Shown piece by piece: positions 51,806 to 62,197 of a DNA stretch of 64,000 nt; position 1 is the stretch's first letter, and every line of letters begins with the position of its first letter. The notes under the pieces were generated by a model. It was not told where the DNA came from, searched no databases, and was given only the letters and a program-made list of their open reading frames with translations. The translations under genes and the position numbers were made by a program. The DNA comes from Desulfobacteraceae bacterium (GTDB lineage Bacteria; Desulfobacterota; Desulfobacteria; Desulfobacterales; Desulfosarcinaceae), in the NCBI GenBank assembly GCA_003599575.1, contig QZKV01000065.1, positions 124,001 through 188,000 on the forward strand, in the 5' to 3' direction.

Positions 51806-53843
51806 ATGAGTTAAGCTCTCCTGCCGGCGCCCTCCCCTTTTGTGCGGTGCCGTTAAGGGTAGCGCTGATCTTGTCCAGGGCCGCCGGGTCCTGCCGCAGT
51901 GCTTCGATGATGGTGGCGGCCGATTTGAGATCCAGGTCGGCTCCGAAGACTTTGCTCAACAAGGCGGCCATTTCGAAATCGCTGCCGCCCTGGGACAGGC
52001 GTTCTTTCATCCGGGCGACGGCATCGGGCTGGCGGGCCAGTTTGGCTGCCAACGCATCGATGGTCGCGGCCGGCAGGCGCTTGCCGAAAAGGTGCCGGAA
52101 GATATCGCCTATGGTGCCGGTGATGCCGGTGACCACCTCGGCGGCCATCTTGAGCGAATTGGGGTCCATGGTTTCGGTAAAACCTTCGATCAGGGTGGAC
52201 ACGCCCTGACCCTTGGTGAAGATGTTTACCATTTTGCCGAGGGTGGCGGGATCGCCGAAGATATTCATTTTGGCGTTGGCCAGGGATTGCCCCATGGCCG
52301 TGGCAAAGGCCTTCTGTACTTCGCCGCCCACTTCGATTTCCTTGAGCTTGACTTCCAATTGAACGGAGATTTCCTTGAACTCGGCCTTGGCCCGGAGCTC
52401 GGGTTGCAGTACTTCATTGATGCGCTTCTGTTCGACGGCCACCTTCTCCTTTTCGACATTCACCGGCACCATCTGCTTGGCCTGTTCGCCGGTCGCTTCG
52501 GCGGTCAGCGCGTCCATTTCCGCGGCAGCTTTGAGCTTGCGCGCCTCGGCTTCCTTTTCCGCGGCTTTACGCAGGGCCTCGGCCTGGCGCTCGGTCTGAT
52601 AAGCTTCCTGGTCGATCTGGCGCGCCTTGTCGATGTACGCTTTTTCGGCGGTGCGCTTGGCCTCCTCGGTCACGGCCACGGTCTTGACGCGCTGATCGGC
52701 CGTTTCGCGCTCGGCTTCGGCAAGCTTCTGGGCCGCTTCGGCCTTGGCGCGTTCTTCGGCGGTCCTGGCGATGGCTTGCTCGCGCTCCAGGTCGGCCACC
52801 TGTTTGGCCCTTTCGCGTTCCACATCGGCCACCTGGACCTTTTGCTCGCGCACCACATTGGCGATGGCCACCGCCTCATCGCGCTTGACTTCACGCACGC
52901 GGGCCAGTTCGTCCTGCTCGGCGGCGAATGTGGCCGCCCTCTGGCGGGCTTCGGCCTCGGCTTTTTCGATCTCGCTCTTCTGGCGGGCTTCGGCGGAAGC
53001 ACGGGCGATTTCCTGTTGGTAGACGAATTGATCCTTTTCGACATCCTGCTTCTTGATCGCTTTGTCGGCTTCACGCTCCAGGGCATTGGTTTCGGCGCGC
53101 ATCATCTGGGTAATCTCGGCGATCTGGCGCGTGCCCTGGGCGTCGAAAATGTTGGAGCCGGCTTTCATTTTATCCGGCGGCGTCTGGTCGAGCTGCGACA
53201 CCGTGACGCTCTCCAGGGTCAGGCCGTTGTGCCGCAGGTCGCTGGAGACGATTTTTTGAACCGCTTCGGCAAATTCATCGCGCTTGGCGTTGAGGTCTTC
53301 CAGTGATTTGGTGGCGGCCACGGTGCGCAGGGCCGAAATGAGTTTTTCATTGACCAGTTCCTTGACCGTGACCGCATTGATGGAGCGCTCGCCCAGGGAG
53401 GTTGCGGCGTTGACCACCGCTTCGCGGTCCTTTTGCACCTTGATGTAGAACTCGGCTTTGATGTCGGCGCGCAGTTTGTCGCCGGTGATCAGGGCATCCT
53501 GGTCCTTGCGTTCCACATCCAGGCGCATGGTGGCCAGGGATACCGGCACCACCTTGTGCACGACCGGAATGACGATGGCGCCGCCGTCGATGATCACTTT
53601 CTGGCCGCCCATACCCGTGCGGACAAACGCCTCATCCGCGGCGGTCCTCATGTACAGGCGGGTGATGATGATCACGATCGATCCGAACAAAAGCAGCAGG
53701 ACGCCGAAGCCCAGCAGAATCAGGCGGCTCAGGCCGGCGAAGACATCGAACATGAACGGAACGACAATGAAGGCCATGGCGAACAGGATCATAAAGACGC
53801 CGAAGCCGGCGCCCGACCCACTGCGTGCTCTCAAGTCTGACAT
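51804..53843 (-). CDS. Flotillin/SPFH-domain protein, YqiK-like
   Basis: The 679-residue protein has two N-terminal membrane-associated hydrophobic stretches (FMILFAMAFIVVPFMFDVFAG and LILLGFGVLLLLFGSIVIIITRLY). An SPFH domain follows (about 70-250, GMGGQKVIIDGGAIVIPVVHKVVPVSLATMRLDV). Next is a long Ala/Glu/Lys-rich coiled coil (about 250-480, many EAEARQ repeats) and a C-terminal helical domain. It forms oligomeric membrane scaffolds in flotillin microdomains. The start is 53843, AAAGGAAAGGAA upstream. Neighbours YqiJ and PspA form a conserved membrane-stress set. The coding strand coiled coil creates long spurious frames on the other strand. Confidence 0.92.
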
Positions 53844-54072
53844 TTGCGATTCCTTTCCTTTACTGTTGGGTGAACCTGAATCTGAAAATCCGGCCGGACG
53901 CTTGGGCGGCAATCCTTTTGTAAGTCGCATGGAAACTCCTTCCGCAAGATATGCAATTCAGAATGTTTTGCTCCTTGGACCTGCTGGCGTGCCGGTGGCG
54001 AATTCACAATCGACCATGCAGCGTGTGCACAACCCGCACGCTGGCCGGCGCCCGAATCGTACCATCGCATTT

Positions 54073-54726
54073 TCAGACAGCCTTTTTTAGGGCCGGCATA
54101 TCCGTACCTACAAGGAAGGCTTTGTGCGTTTTGTCAAAGAACAGCAGGATCACCTGGGTGCCGCGTTCGATCTTGGCTTCCCCGCCTCGGACCAGGCAAG
54201 GTACCGTATGCAGCACGCCCGCATCGTCATGGACATGGGCTTGACCAAAGGTATCGTCGATCGTCGTCACGGCCTCGCCCCATTTGCCGGCCAACTGCTC
54301 CAGGGAAACGGCGTAGGTTTCCGTGGCGGGCATGATCCTGGCCAGCAGCACGGCCAGCATACGGGTGAAGCCCACCGAAACCAATAAAGCGATGGCGATG
54401 GAGACCCACACGAACAGGATGGACGGCAGGATGGGTTCCAGCAGCGTGTTGCTTGCAAATCCCGCGAAGCCCCACAAGAAACAGATGGAAACCAGGATAA
54501 TGGATAAAGGAACCCGGCCGATGCCGAAAAAGCTCAGCGCCCGGGCCAGCATACCCGGTTCGATGTCGTGGAGGTGCTCAAGTCCGCTATCATGGTCCAT
54601 GTCCACATTGAGTTCTGCGCCGTGATCGCCCGCAACGACTCCCGCACCGAGCATTAGAATGTAAAAAAGCGCGCCCACGAACGGCAGAATAAAAATCAGG
54701 TTCCACCATTGAAGCAACTCCGTCAT
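54073..54726 (-). CDS. YqiJ-like membrane protein with OB-fold domain
   Basis: The 217-residue protein has an N-terminal helix, a His/Asp-rich periplasmic or loop segment (GAELNVDMDHDSGLEHLHDIEPG), two further helices, and a C-terminal OB-fold (LAGKWGEAVTTIDDTFGQAHVHDDAGVLHTVPCLV). This is the YqiJ/DUF1449 arrangement that partners YqiK flotillins, comparable to NfeD with Stomatin. GGGAGGGGCT precedes ATG 54726. The 5' extension of the open frame is not conserved. Membership in a pspA-yqiJ-yqiK unit is clear. Confidence 0.85.
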   Translation of the reverse strand: MTELLQWWNLIFILPFVGALFYILMLGAGVVAGDHGAELNVDMDHDSGLEHLHDIEPGMLARALSFFGIGRVPLSIILVSICFLWGFAGFASNTLLEPILPSILFVWVSIAIALLVSVGFTRMLAVLLARIMPATETYAVSLEQLAGKWGEAVTTIDDTFGQAHVHDDAGVLHTVPCLVRGGEAKIERGTQVILLFFDKTHKAFLVGTDMPALKKAV

Positions 54727-54999
54727 AGCCCCTCCCGTGCAGAAAAGTCGTGAGCGTGCAATTTCATTTTCAAGCGTACCACCGCGATGATCCGGCTGTG
54801 GTGTCGAAAACCGCTGAGTGCGCATCGACCGGAGGGCATCAAACCGACGGGTACAGGACAATATCCATTCATGACCCGTGTCATAATCCCGGGCTCCGGT
54901 GCCGGACTGGAGAAGGCCAAAGCAGCACCAAATTCCCGGTGCCTGCGTCGGAATGACGGTCATTGGGGTTTGTCGCCGGGTCGGCGCCGGAAGGCGCTT

Positions 55000-55791
55000 C
55001 TACTGCTTTTTGGGCGGTACCAAGTCAATCAGGCCGCCCAGTGGCGGCTTTTCCAGAAACTTGATGGCGCTTTCGGCGGGGTCGTCCCCGCGATCGGTGT
55101 ATTCGGCCTCCTGGATCTCGGCCGCGCCGCTCTCGGCGATCTCCCTTTGCCAGCGCCGGCCGATGGCGGCCACCTCAGCGTTCTTCTGCGCGGCCGCGAT
55201 CTCGGCGTCCAGTCCTTCCCGTCCGCTTTGCAGACTCAGGGCGGCAGCCTGGACCGAGGCCGAAAGGAGCAATTCTTCCCGGGCGGCCTCGAATTCGTCC
55301 GCGGCAGTGGATTGCGTCAGCGCCAGGGCCTGATGTTTTTTTTGCAGTTCGATGACGCTCTCCAGCTGCGCCAGGGCCTTTGCTTCGGACGCGGCGCGCT
55401 GAGCGGCCTGGGCTTCCGTCCTGAAGCTTTCCAGCGCGGCCGTAGCCTGTTCGTCGGCTGTTTTGGCCTGCGCCGTCATGTGTTGAATGCTTTGCTGCAT
55501 AATGGCGTAACGCGCCATGGCAGCAGCGGATTTTTGGGTGTTGCCTGCGATCATGGCCTGCTTTCCGAGACCTTCAACGGCTTTGGCTTCCGCGACCAGC
55601 TTTTGCAGATCGCGCCGGGTCTGGGCGGCCAGCCGGACTTGGGCTTCGACCATCTCCATGCGGCCTTGAAGGGCCTGCAGGCGCTTGGCGGCCAGCTCCT
55701 GAATGCCCGGCTTGGTTTTGGGTTCGTCTTTTGGATCTGCATCCGAGAGAAAGCTTGCCATCCTCCGCAAGACATCGTTGAACATCCCCAT
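55000..55791 (-). CDS. PspA/IM30-like protein (YjfJ type)
   Basis: The 263-residue protein is almost wholly helical coiled coil with an N-terminal MGMFNDVLRRMASFLSDAD amphipathic helix, as in PspA/YjfJ proteins that coat and protect membranes. Repeats of Ala, Glu and Gln run from residue 35 to 200. The acidic end EIQEAEYTDRGDDPAESAIKFLEKP is distinctive. AAGGAGAAGG precedes the start. It heads the minus-strand trio with the YqiJ and YqiK genes; gaps of about 270 and 230 bp suggest extra promoters or repeats between them. Confidence 0.86.
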   Translation of the reverse strand: MGMFNDVLRRMASFLSDADPKDEPKTKPGIQELAAKRLQALQGRMEMVEAQVRLAAQTRRDLQKLVAEAKAVEGLGKQAMIAGNTQKSAAAMARYAIMQQSIQHMTAQAKTADEQATAALESFRTEAQAAQRAASEAKALAQLESVIELQKKHQALALTQSTAADEFEAAREELLLSASVQAAALSLQSGREGLDAEIAAAQKNAEVAAIGRRWQREIAESGAAEIQEAEYTDRGDDPAESAIKFLEKPPLGGLIDLVPPKKQ

Positions 55792-56716
55792 GGCCTTCTC
55801 CTTTGATTTGTATCCCCGTTGCAGCTGAATTCCCGATGACGAACCCCGTATCTAAGCGCCGGGGCTATCGGGACTACCGGTGTTCCCGCGTATAGGTTGC
55901 GGCGGCAACCCGCCATTCGGGGCACACCTTTCAATGAGAAAAAACCTCTTTCATCAAAAACAAGCAGAAAATACGGTTTGTTGGCGAGTTGCCATAAAAT
56001 TAGCCGACCGGCCTGCGCTTGTCAACGCCGATTTCAGACAGCATTTCCTTGAGGTTGCGCGGGAAAGGACTGGAGGATAGGGACGGGGGATAGGGGATAG
56101 GGGGACGCCCTTAACTTATTAACTTGTTATGATCAAGTTGGGGGGATAGGGGGACGCCCTTAACTTATTAACTTGTTATGATCAAGTTGTTTCAAGAGGG
56201 GATAGGGGGACGCCCTTAACTTATTAACTTGTTATGATCAAGTTGTTTAAAGAGCAATAAATTCAGCTTACAAATAGTAAGTCAATTAGTTGAGAGCGTC
56301 CCTCTTTCACCCACGCTTCACCCATATGCTTCGCAGGAGCATCGACAGTTGCTTGAATCATACGGGATGATCTGCAGTAATGAGCTGAAAAGGAGACTTC
56401 CGGACATTGCTGTTGCAGAGCACTGTCTGCATTCTCTTAAACTGAATGGCTCGAGGACACCCTTTACAGAACGCGTGACGTGCCAGATACGACGTCGTTT
56501 ACTTCATCGAGGATATACTGTCCTGTTTGACCACATCAGTCCATCCGTTGATCCCGCCAGCGATCACCTACTCACAAGACGCCGAATGCCGGAGCTATCG
56601 CGGCAAGTGACAGGCACATCCGAGCGACTGTCACTTGCCGCGTTCGGCTCTTTTCTAGGCGTCCTCAGAGTTCATCGCCGCAGAACTCCTATCCTTCCGT
56701 CGAGATACTCAAGTAG
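55792..56716. other. Non-coding stretch carrying the GGGACGCCC repeats
   Basis: About 925 bp without a convincing gene. A plus-strand frame at 56349-56720 (123 codons) has no recognisable family. The repeat cluster at 56101-56302 sits inside. The left part is upstream of pspA and should hold its promoter. Confidence 0.5.
56101..56302. repeat. Inverted-repeat element with two extra tandem left ends
   Basis: A complete unit (56206-56302, 97 bp) has ends GGGACGCCCTTAACTTATT and AATTAGTTGAGAGCGTCCC, imperfect inverted repeats. Its left 40 bp (GGGGACGCCCTTAAC through to GATCAAGTTG) is repeated at 56101-56140 and 56150-56189. There is no transposase inside. It is a MITE/REP-like element; other copies lie at 57303, 58746 and 63851. 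Confidence 0.78.
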
Positions 56717-57297
56717 TTAGCTCTCGCCCTTCATCTGAGCTAATATCTGTTCTAGTGCCGTTTGGTTGGGAGCGATAGAGGGGGTGGAATATGGAAACGT
56801 CGCAAGCAACTCCAGAAACTGTTCGGACCTTCCCATTGCCGGTGGTAAGTGCGCCGAGAGGATCATCTTCGGGGCAAGTTGACGAATTCCGTCCAACCCT
56901 CGACTGAATTCCATCGGCTTGACCATATGAACCCATGGGTTATCCAGGCCAGCCCAGCCTGCCATGCCTCGAGCCAGATCCCCCTCGGCGACATCATCGG
57001 CATTTTGCGCCGGTGCCGGGATGATGGCACCGAAGCAATCGGCAGAAAAGAAAACTTCCGATTTATCATCATAGACGCCGATGGTAGTCGGATTATCGAA
57101 CAGGGGCGGTCTCACGGCGGTCAGCTTACGGTCCCCCACATTCAGGCTGTCGCCCGGGTTCAGCCAGTGAACCCGATCCATGGGCACCGGCCAGGCCGTG
57201 CTCATCCTTAGCACTGCTAAGGAGTATGCCGCAAGCCGAGCGTTGCAAGCTGCGTCAAGCACCTTTTGAAGGTTACCCGTATGATCCGCATCATCGA
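56717..57297 (-). pseudogene. N-terminally truncated metallo-beta-lactamase-fold hydrolase
   Basis: Residues that match MBL-fold hydrolases run from IDDADHTGNLQKVLDAACNARLAAYSL, where DDADHTG is the zinc-ligand motif, through LTAVRPPLFDNPTTIGVYDDKSEVFFSADCFGA to the end. The first ligands and the N-terminal half of the fold are missing: sequence breaks at about 57297, where a repeat-element right end begins (57303). A GTG at 57262 could start a fragment. The element insertion or a deletion next to it removed the 5' part. No active product is expected. Confidence 0.7.
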
Positions 57298-57302
57298 TCG
57301 GG

Positions 57303-57352
57303 CAATTATTTCAGCTTACCAAAATAGAAAGTTAATTAGTTAAGGGCGTCCC
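57303..57352. repeat. Right end of the GGGACGCCC repeat element
   Basis: The sequence reads CAATTATTTCAGCTTACC and then AAGTTAATTAGTTAAGGGCGTCCC, like the right half of the complete unit at 58746. No left half is present next to it. It abuts the truncated MBL-fold gene and lies 40 bp from the 3' end of the MFS pseudogene. Confidence 0.75.
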
Positions 57353-57389
57353 CCCCCTTTGCCCGTCCCCCCCTTTGCCCCCCTTTGAT

Positions 57390-58681
57390 TTACTGCTTTT
57401 GCCTGCAATAGGTTTCGCGGGTAAAAAACAGCAGGATCAGCGCCAGCAGCATCCATCCCATGGCCATGCCAAAGCCGGCTTGATAGGCTTGAAGGTCGTA
57501 CAGCCGAATCCCGTCCCGCACAGCGCCCTGCCATTTATGATCCAGCATCCATCCCACGGCCGGTTGAAGCAGCATCGGCCCCGTCATGACACCCGTGTTA
57601 AGCACACCGGAAACTGTTCCGGATAAGTCCGCGGGCACGGATTCCTTTCCGATCACAAAGGTCAGCACCTGGGTGCCCGAGCTGAAACCGATGACCGCGA
57701 TGAACCCGAGCAAAGCGGGAATGGGCAGATGCGGTACAAAAAAGACGACCGTCCAGCCCGCCAGTGCTGTTGCAATTCCAATAATATACATCGGCTTGCG
57801 CTTGCCCCAGCGTTCCGTCAACCATCCGATCACCGGCCCCCCGACCGCAAAGCCGACCAGCAGGCTGGTCGCCAGCACGGCCGCCTGGGATCGCGAAATA
57901 CCGTATGCGTGGTCAGAAAAGGAACGCCCCATAAGCCGGCGAAGCTGAGATTGATGCCGGCGATACTTCCGGGAACCAGAAGCAAAAGCAACGTGTTGCG
58001 ATACCGCACCACCGCCCGGATGTTTGAAACAATTGAACCGCGCGATTGCGGCGGCCGGGATTCGGTCGGCAACAGACTGACATCCCTGTATCCTTTCTCA
58101 TGGGGGCAATCCCTGACGAAAAGGCGGATGGCCAAACCGACCAGGAAGGTGGTTGCGGAAACCACTATCATAACGCTGCGCCAACTGTAGTCATTCAGAA
58201 GCAAACGCAGGGGCGGGCCGGCGGCGACCGCGCCGATGATGCCGCAAAACACGATCAGCCCTGAAACAGTCGCGTAATAACGCGACGGAAACCAGCAAGA
58301 GGAAAGCTTCAGCATGCCGACAAACGCCACGGCCACCGAACCGCCGATCAGCATGCGGCCCAAGCCGGCCCAAAGCGCGCTCGGCGCCAAGGCAAAAAGC
58401 ACGGTGCCTAACGCGGCGACCCAGGCACCCGTGCTCAGCAGCCGCCTGGGGCCGGTGGTATCCGCCAAAATCCCCGCAGGGATCTGCATGGCCGCATAAC
58501 TATAGAAATAAAAAGCCGACAAGTTCCCCAAGCCGGCCGCACTGATGCCGAAGTCGCCCATCAACTCCTGGGTCATAACCGCCGGGGCCACGCGATGAAA
58601 AAAACCGGTGAGATAGAACAGTGCGCCCAAACCCCATATGAACCAGACAAGTGACATGGGCGGCTTTGACTTGGATCGCAT
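57390..58681 (-). pseudogene. MFS transporter gene with a single frameshift
   Basis: From ATG 58681 the frame encodes six N-terminal helices (MSLVWFIWGLGALFYLTGFFHRVAPAVMTQELMGDFGI) up to INLSFAGLWGVPFLTTH. The remaining helices (YGISRSQAAVLATSLLVGF, through to the end) are in another frame from about 57905. Joining His and Tyr needs one extra base: CATTAC would restore the frame where CATAC is present (57903-57907). Both halves are otherwise well conserved, so this is a recent mutation or a sequencing error. It is an MFS transporter of the 12-helix type, about 430 residues when repaired, substrate unknown. Confidence 0.8.
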
Positions 58682-58713
58682 GGTGATTCGTTTCCCTTGT
58701 ATGGAGAGAGTGG

Positions 58714-58866
58714 AGAGAGGGACGCCCTTGGGAGTGGGGGAGAGGGGGGACGCCCTTAACTAATTAACTTGATTATTGCCCAATTTGTTTCAAGAGCAAT
58801 TAGGGGCACTATTATGCAATTATTTCAGTCTACAAAAATGGTTAGTTAATTAGTTAAGGGCGTCCC
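58714..58866. repeat. Complete GGGACGCCC inverted-repeat element with a partial left end
   Basis: The unit 58746-58866 (121 bp) has ends GGGACGCCCTTAACTAATT and AATTAGTTAAGGGCGTCCC, perfect inverted repeats over 19 bp. A partial left end (GAGGGACGCCCTTG) precedes it at 58714-58730. It lies between the MFS pseudogene and the lipoprotein gene, just 2 bp beyond the lipoprotein stop. Confidence 0.82.
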
Positions 58867-58868
58867 TC

Positions 58869-59096
58869 TTAATGCCACGGCCTGCTTTGTGAACCCCGCC
58901 GGTCTTTTTCATATCGGTCATATGATGTGTTGTTTGCCTTGTCCAAGCATTCCTGCCTTTCTTGCGCGCTCTCAATTCTATAACATTCCTGCCGTTGAAC
59001 ATCCCTCAAGCCTTCATACCACGCCCGTGAAGTGCAGCCAGAAAAGACAATCCAAGCATATCCCGCCAGCAAAACCGCGCAAGCACTCTTTACCAT
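58869..59096 (-). CDS. Small lipoprotein of unknown function
   Basis: The 75-residue product starts MVKSACAVLLAGYAWIVFSGC with a lipobox ending at Cys near residue 21. The mature part is short, charged and Cys-containing: SRAWYEGLRDVQRQECYRIESAQERQECL, with two QEC motifs 14 residues apart, then DRYEKDRRG. Similar small lipoproteins with paired QEC motifs occur in related bacteria as hypothetical proteins. The start at 59096 has AAAGGT upstream; ATG 59117 is an alternative. Confidence 0.7.
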   Translation of the reverse strand: MVKSACAVLLAGYAWIVFSGCTSRAWYEGLRDVQRQECYRIESAQERQECLDKANNTSYDRYEKDRRGSQSRPWH

Positions 59097-59306
59097 TTTC
59101 GTACCTTTTTCTCTCATGAAGGCCCGGAGACCCATTGTCTTTGTAAAATTCTGCTCTCCGATGAAATCCTCCATGGTCAATTGTCCGGCCCCCGTGTCAG
59201 AGTATAGCCCGTCCCCACCGTACTGGACAGCTTTTTCGGGTGCAATCAAATTGTCTGTGCGCTCCAGCGGGTGAAATCTATCAATGGGGCAAATCGGTTT
59301 AAGATC

Positions 59307-61706
59307 CTAAAAACCTGCCGGTTCAAGCATCAACAACCTGGCAATGTTCTTCCCGGAAACAAATCGCAGCGGAATCTGCCCGCCGTCGGCCCATAACTGA
59401 GCCAGATCGTCGTAGTGCCGGCTCTTGTAATGTCCCGACTGCCCGGGCGGACTGATAATCGTTGATTTCTCCGGATCAGCGAAATCCACAAGTATCCGAA
59501 TGACCCCTCCAGAGTCCATTTTAAAAGGATTGCCAAGTTCCCAGAAACCGGAGTTTATGGTGAAATGATCACCGTTGGTGGGAATAGAAGCAAGATTGAG
59601 AAAACCCAGCTTGCTCCCCAGCGGGTGCTCGAAAAACATTTTGTGGCCTCGCCCCCAACGCCATTTTTCCGGATTTCCACCCTGCTGCTCATTAAGCTGC
59701 CCGACGGCGGCTTTCATGCTTTTTAGGACGATATCATCCCTTTGTTCCTTTACTTCTTTGGTGGAGATGTCATCGTAGAGTTCATGGTCGGATATGCTGG
59801 CTATCCTGGTCAGTACAAGATCCGGGATATATAACAGGTAAGATTGGCTTAGCCCCTCTTGCCAGAGCTTTTCACCCACTTCATCGGCGAGGGTGCTTTT
59901 CATCATGTGAGCATAGAAGGTGTTGAAAAGAGTGGCTGCCGGGCTTTTTATGTCCGAAGAAAAGTTCCATTCTTTCAACAGCCTGCTGTATCTTTCGAAT
60001 TCGCCGTCGCCACAGGCAGCCGACACCAGCGGCACCCAGCGCTCCGCCACGATGGAAATGGTGTCGAGCTGCATGTCATTCAGGTCCTTCAAGCTCGTCT
60101 TTTTCCCGCTGCGCGCCCTTATGATCTGGTCGAAACGCATAGCGCGTTCAAACAGGTAGTAATTGGTCAGATGGTAAGATACGTTTCCGGGCTCATTGTT
60201 GAAGGAGGCCACATATCCTGAGTCGGGATTGTAGTCATAGGGGAGTTCTTCATAAGGCACATACCCGGTCCATTCAAACTCACCGGTCCATGCGGGCACA
60301 GGAAAAGTGCCGTCTCCTTTTTTTCGTACCGGCGCGGAAGCCGTGAACTGCCATCCGATGTTCCCTTCTTTGTCAGCATAACCCAAACCCAGATTGTTTG
60401 TCTTTATTCTGCTCAGGGCCGAGCGGAACTCGCTAAAGTTGCGCGCACGGTTCAAGAGCAGAAGCCCCTCGACGTCCGTACTGGCATTATCGAAAGTCGC
60501 CCACTTCATGGCGCAATTCGATGGTGCCATGGGCATCACTTCGGAAATAATCGGGCCATGACGCGACACTTTGACCGGATACTTTTCTTCGCGAAGGCCC
60601 CCCCCTTTCACTTTGATTCGCAGCGTCTCGTTGACGACCGTAAAATCACGGTAGCCTTCTTCGGTGAGGTACTGGTCGGGATTTTCGGGGTCGACCTTTT
60701 CGACAAAATAATCAAGCTCATCTCCTCTGCCGTTCACCGCACTCCAGGCAATATAACCATTATAGCCCAAGGGACCGATTCCCGGCAGTCCCGGTAAAGC
60801 GCCGCCGGCAACGTCATAATCCCCACCCTTGATCCGCATCATGAAGAAGAGCGCCGGAAGCGTGGGTTTCAGATCCGGACTGCCGGCGAAAAGCGCCTTG
60901 CCGGATTCAGTCATTTTCCCCGAAAAGATCATAAAGTTGCTGGCGGGAATTTCCGGCTGGAAAAGATCCATTAACGCTCCGGTTTTCAGTGCGTCCGCTG
61001 GGAAGCGATGGAATTGGCTCTTCAATGTGCCCAGCGGAACCGGGCTCAGGCGCTTTCCCGTAAGGGTGGGCGCGAAATCGGGATAAGAGGGTGCGAGCCG
61101 GTAAGCGATTTCTTCGCCGGCATGCTCGGCAATTCTATAAAGGACCAGGTCCACATAAAGCGAACGAGTGAGGCTGAAGCCCATAAGAAGCGCGGTTGCA
61201 ACACAGTCCTCACCCGACCATTTCCCGGGTTTGGCCCTCAAGATGATGAACTCCCGGGAGAGAGGCTCCTTTCCTTCGATGTATGCATTGACACCGGCTG
61301 CGTAGGCGTCCACGGCGGCCCGCGATTCCTTCGACAGAGCCCGGTACCCTTCCTTTGACAGCCTTTGAAACCCGATCGTTTTGAAAAACTTATCCTTTTT
61401 GACGGCCTGCTCGCCGAACAACGTCGAAAGCTCTCCTTGGCCCGCAAGGCGCGTCAGTTCCATCTGGAAGAGGCGCTCCCGGGCGGTAATATATCCCTGG
61501 GCGAAAAAAAGGTCGTCGGCGTTCTCGGCAAAGATATGGGGAACTCCATAATCGTCGGTTCTGACCTCAACTTTTGTTTTCAGGCCGTCGATAAGGATTT
61601 TCCCGGTATAAACCGGGACCGCCATGCGGAAAAAAACCTGGAAGGCGGTATAGAACGCAATAATGCCGATAACCAGCACACCCAGAGCTATTACTAGCTT
61701 TTTCAT
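59307..61706 (-). CDS. Penicillin acylase family N-terminal nucleophile hydrolase
   Basis: The 799-residue precursor has an N-terminal membrane/signal segment (MKKLVIALGVLVIGIIAFYTAFQVFF), then the acylase alpha-chain part: VRTDDYGVPHIFAENADDLFFAQGYITARERLFQMEL. The self-cleavage site is expected before Ser in PASNFMIFSGKMTESGKALFAGSPDLKPTLP (about residue 260), which becomes the nucleophile of the beta chain. RWRWGRGHKMFFEHPLG carries later family residues. Such enzymes cleave amide bonds of acylated compounds, including acyl-homoserine lactones and penicillins, in the periplasm. Normal cleavage follows Gly; Ala precedes Ser here. The substrate is unknown. Confidence 0.9.
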   Translation of the reverse strand: MKKLVIALGVLVIGIIAFYTAFQVFFRMAVPVYTGKILIDGLKTKVEVRTDDYGVPHIFAENADDLFFAQGYITARERLFQMELTRLAGQGELSTLFGEQAVKKDKFFKTIGFQRLSKEGYRALSKESRAAVDAYAAGVNAYIEGKEPLSREFIILRAKPGKWSGEDCVATALLMGFSLTRSLYVDLVLYRIAEHAGEEIAYRLAPSYPDFAPTLTGKRLSPVPLGTLKSQFHRFPADALKTGALMDLFQPEIPASNFMIFSGKMTESGKALFAGSPDLKPTLPALFFMMRIKGGDYDVAGGALPGLPGIGPLGYNGYIAWSAVNGRGDELDYFVEKVDPENPDQYLTEEGYRDFTVVNETLRIKVKGGGLREEKYPVKVSRHGPIISEVMPMAPSNCAMKWATFDNASTDVEGLLLLNRARNFSEFRSALSRIKTNNLGLGYADKEGNIGWQFTASAPVRKKGDGTFPVPAWTGEFEWTGYVPYEELPYDYNPDSGYVASFNNEPGNVSYHLTNYYLFERAMRFDQIIRARSGKKTSLKDLNDMQLDTISIVAERWVPLVSAACGDGEFERYSRLLKEWNFSSDIKSPAATLFNTFYAHMMKSTLADEVGEKLWQEGLSQSYLLYIPDLVLTRIASISDHELYDDISTKEVKEQRDDIVLKSMKAAVGQLNEQQGGNPEKWRWGRGHKMFFEHPLGSKLGFLNLASIPTNGDHFTINSGFWELGNPFKMDSGGVIRILVDFADPEKSTIISPPGQSGHYKSRHYDDLAQLWADGGQIPLRFVSGKNIARLLMLEPAGF

Positions 61707-62197
61707 TGCAATCACCATGAAAATGAAAGGGTTGAATAGGAATACGCCCAGGCAACCAACCCGAGCAGAAGGTCGAGAGATAGCACCTGCGGCCAGCCTC
61801 CCTTCGAAGAATAATCCCACCGCCCACCCAGTCGGGCTGCTTTCCTAAACCAAACCTTTTTCTACAAAGCGGCTATATGCACTTAAGCCTGCGACTGTTT
61901 TTAAGCAAATCACCTGAGCACATCATCCCTGAAATTGGGCAACTGTCCTCAGAAAGAGAGTACCCCATGTACCAAATACCTCTTCCCAGATCAAATATAA
62001 AAATATAAAGGGCGTCCCTATATTGACTGACCTATATTGACTATATTGAGGAGAATTGAAATAAGAGTTGCGGGCCATCGGCTGCATGAACTAAAAACAC
62101 GACAGGTCTGAACGCAGGGACAACTTGGACGTCCTGTGAATTCTGCAACTGGACTCGAGATTGATCAAACCCAGCAGTTCGCGCGAGGTCTGCGACC
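61707..62197. other. Divergent intergenic region, acylase / MBL-fold gene
   Basis: About 490 bp with no supported gene. Near 62008-62047 there is a degenerate GGGCGTCCC piece followed by three TATATTGACT-like direct repeats. It should hold promoters for both flanking genes. Confidence 0.45.

Noticed and set aside
51840-53306. Plus-strand open frame of 488 codons
   Set aside because: It is the antisense of the YqiK coiled coil; repetitive Leu/Gly/Phe content with no start signal.
56101-56245. CRISPR-like array (three 40-bp repeats)
   Set aside because: Only three copies, spacers of 9-16 bp of low complexity, and the repeats are the left ends of a known inverted-repeat element; no cas genes.
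56349-56720. 123-codon plus-strand frame near the repeats
   Set aside because: No motif, signal peptide or ribosome site; sequence character looks non-coding.
57390-58681. Selenocysteine or programmed frameshift in the MFS gene
   Set aside because: The halves are in different frames with no slippery heptamer or pseudoknot seen and no TGA at the join; a one-base deletion is simpler.
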